Shown piece after piece: positions 59,680-64,000 of a stretch of DNA of 64,000 bases (the first letter of the stretch is position 1; the number at the start of each line of letters is the position of its first letter). The notes below the pieces were generated by a model that saw nothing but the letters and a program-made list of their open reading frames with translations, was not told the origin of the DNA and ran no database searches. Where the stretch lies: assembly GCA_026261815.1 (NCBI GenBank), contig JAMPIT010000884.1, positions 17,196,210 to 17,260,209 of the forward strand. The letters are read 5' to 3'. The stretch is from Monarcha castaneiventris obscurior (Eukaryota > Chordata > Aves > Passeriformes > Monarchidae). Both the position numbers and the translations under genes were made by a program.

Positions 59680-61269
59680 GACACGGCACAGAATTTTTAA
59701 ATAATTTTATAATTTCCTGATGAACTTAGTCTGTGAATAAAAAAAGAAGAAAAAAAATGAACAAAGTGTTTATATTATCAAGGCAAAGTTGAATATAACA
59801 CATTTTCTTTGCAATTTCATTATCCTGTCAGTAACATGACTCCAGCAATAAAACACATACAAGTTGAAGGCAGCGTGTGCACTTGCATCACGGACACCAA
59901 TGTCTCCCGCTGCTGTCATTTCCAAAAGGAATTCAAGTACACTAGATCCCATCCCTAAAGCCTGTCTCCCCCTCCACTAAAGTGCAACAGGTCTCTTCCA
60001 AAGCAGATGAGGGATCTGTGCCTGTGGAGTGGATGGAGCATCCCACAGAATTTGTTTAACTCCACAGATTTGTGAACTTGGTGTGCAGCTCTCCTCATTC
60101 ACTGACTTGGAAGGAAACGGCAATTTACTGTTTTAGTGGGCTTGGAGCAGCATGTTGGGCTAGCACAGAAATTATTCCCCTGTTCATGGTCCCACTGGAT
60201 TGGTATGCCAGCATCTGATCAAATAAAGGCATCTTGCACCAAAGCCTCCCCAGTTATACTGTAATGAGCGTGTAATGAGGGGCCAAACACAGCCACCCCT
60301 GGGCAGGGAGGGAGGACCTGGCCTTGTCCACAGGGAGCCGGGAAGATGGGGCAGATAAAAGGAACAATGACTACTTTTAAAATTTGGCTTTGAATTTGGT
60401 TTTTAAGATAACCACATTTTGTAACAAATAAAGAGTATATGTGACCCATAGATCAGTTTTTTGCCAGTTTTCAAGTGAAAGAAACCAATGTTTTGAACAA
60501 AAAGCCCTAGCAAAGCACCAAGAACCTAATGGGAATATCTACTTAAAAGCAAACCAAACTGACTTGATTTTCAAGATCTGAACTAAGCTTGCAAAATGGG
60601 GACAAACAGCATACGGGTAAAGTGTGATAACTAAAATACATTCACTTAATGAAATTCTTTACCTACTGTCATAGGTAAAGTGATTTGTCAGGGTTTTTTG
60701 GTTAACCTTACATGCCAGTTTAGCCTCACGTTGTTCCTTTTAAGCAATGCAAGTCTTTGATGCAACCAGAGCAGAAAGTGGCTGCTGGTCCTTTCCTGCC
60801 CGATAACCTGCCTGGGTACGTGATCAACGGGTCAAGGAAAGGAAAGGCAAGGAAATACAACTTTGATAATGAACCTAGACACAACTACCTGCACCAGCTG
60901 ATCTGCACTTGCTCGTGTCCCTGGCATCAAGGGGTGTGATGGAGAAAACAGAAACGCTGACCAAAGCGTTTGGCCCATTTACATCAGTGGTTCCCATCTT
61001 AGGGGACACCTGGTGTTGGGAACTGTTACCAGAACAGATTGATTTCCAAAATACTGTTTCATTCTGCCCATTTCTGTCTTACACGTGTACAGTATAAACC
61101 TGGGAAAGCAGGAATTTGTACAGGGTTTGTAACATTTCCTAGGAGGCCAAGCTGCCTTGGACCTCAAAAGCCTGTGAAAGGCAACTGGTTATAATTATAA
61201 GCCCACAAATCCTTTTCTGTACAATCCCGAGAGGAGGAGTCATGGCTTTGTTGCTTCTTTACTTGAATT
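59680..61269. other. AT-rich DNA, no gene recognised
   Basis: AT-rich, UTR-like texture with several AATAAA matches on the + strand (including 60427-60432). No exon is recognised. If a minus-strand gene such as ERC1 ends nearby, this would lie just beyond its 3' end or within a longer 3' UTR. Confidence 0.35.
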
Positions 61270-62060
61270 CCTTTTAATGAAATTTATTTTTATATATTTT
61301 TTAAAACACATCTTTTTCAGTTCTACTACTATCTTTTTTTTCAATCTGACAACAGACACACATTGTTGGTAACTGCCCCAGCCTTAGGACCACACAGACA
61401 ATATCGACAAGCAGAAAACAAAACAGGGAAGAACCACCCCTGAAAAAGTCAGGGGAGATACTGATGACAGGGTTACAGCACTCACCACACACACTGGAAA
61501 AAGTCAGGATTTCTGAGTTTATGCTTTTGACACTAAAAAGTTTTGAAACAGTTTTTCTCTTTTTTTTTTTTTTTTTGTTTTAAAAATAGTCAGCGAACAC
61601 AGCCATTTTGTTCAGAAGGATCTGCTGTTGCGTAAGGTTCCTTCCATTGATGTGGAAAAAACAATTAAAAACATAATTTTGTTTAAAAAAACCCCCTGAC
61701 ACTCCTCTTGCTCACCACGCTGATGAGAGGGGTCAGCAGAGTTGGCCTTGCCAGGCGCGACGCCCCGTGATGCCCCGTGCCCGACCCTCCCACCCCGCCG
61801 GCTTCGCTGGGGCAGTGCTGGTTATCCACAGCCTTCCACGTCCTCTCCGGGTCCCTCTTCCAGGGCGGGCGCTGAGCTGAGGAGAGGCTTCCTTTCAATA
61901 TCAGATGCCTTGATTGTACTCTTTCCCTTTTGCATTTCATTGGAGTCGTTTGAGGGATGTACGCGTTACGTATGTAGTGAAATTTCTGCTTTAAAATGGT
62001 ATCAGTGCATGACTGCATCCTTTGTAAGGACCCCTGCAGTGGCAGCGATTGGCAATTAGT
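61270..62060 (-). other. Possible terminal exon/3' UTR of a minus-strand gene
   Basis: Read on the minus strand, there is a TACTAAT branch-point-like motif followed by CCACTGCAG at about 62035-62060. After it comes a frame of about 110 codons with no known domain (ending ...KRSVRGFF). Long T/A-rich UTR-like sequence follows, with AATAAA at 61288-61283. In mammals the next gene downstream of FBXL14, convergent to it, is ERC1, so this might be part of its 3' UTR. However, the ERC1 C-terminal coding sequence was not seen, and no GU-rich element follows the hexamer. Confidence 0.25.
61559..61576. repeat. Poly(T) tract
   Basis: Run of about 17 T within AT-rich DNA. Simple sequence. Confidence 0.9.
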
Positions 62061-64000
62061 ACAGGAGTGGGGACTCAACCCTGTCAACCCTCATCAGATG
62101 CAGAAATTTCCCAACAAATTGAGCACTAGCAGCAGAATGGGTGGGAATTACAGGGCAAATGAAAAGAGGTGCCCCTTTGGTTCAAAAACCAGGGCCATCT
62201 CTACAAGATTTATGACATTTATGCTCCCTTGTGCAAATTTCAGAGCCCCGAAGTACCAGGAAATTTTTTAGAGAAGGGATGTTCCAGCCATGCACCGAGA
62301 AACGGCACCCGTGGTTTCCGTGCATCACGTCAGACCTTCACCTTCCGTCCCCAGGACTTGGCAAAAACTGGATACTCCAAAGAGGATTTGGCATTTTCTG
62401 GAGTGAAAGCTGGTTAAAGGCAGTCAAAACGAGAGAGAATACTTAGAGAAGCTTAGAGCTTCATCTGGGAGCATGCCAGGTAATTCTTCTTCCAATGGCA
62501 AACAGTGCTCGTGTCCTCACCCTGCAATTGTAGTGTTATGTCCTTTTAGTGTTTTGCATGAGGCTGGATTCAGAGGCAAATATGGACTTGGACTCGTGGA
62601 TGTCATGAACAAGTGTGGTTGCAGTGTCAGCTTTTACACTGTACATGGGCTTCAGGCTTCAGTTATTTTTTAGCCCAAACCCTGCCAAAATGACCTACTT
62701 AATTTTCTACAAACAGCTCCTTGAGTCCTTGTTATCTCTCAGCTTCTCTACAAATGACAGCTTGGAAGAAAAAAAAAAATATTAAAGCAATTAAAACTTT
62801 CACAGCTCCTGTAGCCAATGGAACTTCATTCAACAGGAGAAGAAAAACCAAGTTTCCCCAGGATCCCTGGGAAGGGCCCCTGATTTCCTAGAGCTGCTGC
62901 ACTGCAGGACCACTGTGGTAGGAAACTGTCTGCATCTGCCTGGCTGCTGACACTTGGGAATAAGATCTTAAAAGAGCAATGGTGGGTTAGGCAACTGGAT
63001 GAGCACTGCAGGGTATGCTACACATGGCCCTTCTGCCATGTGCCTCATACGCAATTCCATGATGGATTATGAGAATAAAATCCCCTTGTTGCCTTAAGGC
63101 CAATGGTGTGGCACTCCATACGAGTGAAAAGAAAAAGCTTTCAGTGGTCACATTCAGCACTAAATTGTGGCCAGCAGCACCTCCCAAATCCCAAAGTTCC
63201 TCAAGCTATTCACCACAGGATCTCTGTCCACACAGGATCAGAGAGATTACCTGAAATAGTTCGATGGAGATCAAGTCGGATCAAGACTGTTCCTAAGTGA
63301 GATCTGCTCCCTCCCTGAAAGCACTTTATGGAGGTCTAAGATCAGTCTTTAAGATGGGAAGCCTGCAAGACCGAGGAGATAACAGTGGTTAACGAGAAAA
63401 ATTGCCAGGGCCCAGCAATCCAGATGGAAGGAACAGCAGGTGTGTGGCTGGCAGATAAAGGACCAAATGGCCAGCGTGAAAACTAGCCAGGCTTGACAAA
63501 TCCTCCCTGGGAAGAGGCCGGGAGATGTGTAAACAGTGAGCTTCACCTGGCTGCTGATGCACAGATCCCGCACACGCTGCCGTGGCAGCACCAGGCCTTT
63601 GGCTGGGGCACTTTGAACCACAGAAATGCAGCCACGAGCTGAGTTAGAGATGCTGAAGCAGCAGCAGCACTTCCCTGCGATGTGTGGGCAAGGCAGAAAA
63701 GCCAGGGAATTGAAATAACAGTTCGAAGTGATCGCCCCTCGTTCCCATCCCCTCCCCCTGCCCCTGCCTCCAGCAGAAACACTATCAAGGAACATCTCAG
63801 TAAGAGGTTTACAAGCAGGAGTCATTTGAACCATCGATAAGGGAAATTCCACAGCTTCTCACAGAGGAAGGATTGTTTTACAGCAGGGAACCAGGGCAGC
63901 TGGAGATTTGACCATATAAGTTAATGAGAGAGTCAGGAGGGGTGGCGGTGGCCGATGATGCTGGGCTGATGGCTCTGATGCTTTTACAGGCGGCATTAAA
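62061..64000. other. Intergenic or UTR-like DNA to window end
   Basis: No recognisable exon, repeat family or promoter. An A-run lies at about 62770-62780. The minus-strand frame of 167 codons at 63349-63852 resembles no known protein. Confidence 0.4.

Noticed and set aside
1..64000. CRISPR arrays, bacterial operons, tRNA or rRNA genes, endogenous retroviruses
   Set aside because: Nothing of the kind was recognised. The window is vertebrate nuclear DNA, and its tandem arrays are minisatellites without unique spacers. No retroviral gene or LTR pair was seen by eye.

Overview
The window looks like nuclear DNA of a sauropsid, most probably a bird. The evidence is five CR1 LINE fragments with no sign of Alu or L1, sparse interspersed repeats, and very GC-rich CpG-island promoters beside ordinary intergenic DNA. 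The species cannot be told from the sequence.

Only one protein-coding gene can be named with confidence: FBXL14, on the + strand. It encodes a 400-residue F-box/leucine-rich-repeat substrate receptor of SCF ubiquitin ligases. Its reading frame (8740-9942) is a single uninterrupted exon inside a CpG island of about 2 kb. A 3' UTR of about 2.36 kb follows and ends at a convincing poly(A) site near 12.3 kb.

Layout: 1-7.1 kb is upstream intergenic DNA with one minus-strand CR1. At 7.1-7.86 kb two plus-strand CR1 pieces lie against the FBXL14 promoter island. FBXL14 fills 7.87-12.31 kb. A motif-rich GC block lies at 12.95-13.65 kb. A 730 bp C-rich minisatellite (16.76-17.48 kb) leads into a small GC-rich patch and a minus-strand CR1 (17.83-18.42 kb). 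From 18.4 to 42.8 kb there is no recognisable gene, apart from one CR1 (33.87-34.45 kb), one long unexplained open frame (24.8-25.8 kb) and scattered AT-rich blocks. At 42.86-44.35 kb a decayed 20-bp tandem array runs into a second large CpG island that has no identified gene. Further right lie two adjacent minisatellites (49.13-49.74 kb), a pure GGAA/TTCC microsatellite (50.73-50.92 kb), a possible plus-strand poly(A) site (51.85 kb) and minus-strand 3'-UTR-like sequence (61.27-62.06 kb).

In mammals FBXL14 lies between WNT5B (divergent, upstream) and ERC1 (convergent, downstream). I recognised no coding exon of either gene here. If synteny holds, WNT5B lies beyond the left edge and ERC1 beyond the right edge, with its 3' UTR possibly reaching the last few kilobases. 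The orphan CpG island at 43-44 kb is the best candidate for an undescribed transcript. No new multi-gene system is visible.
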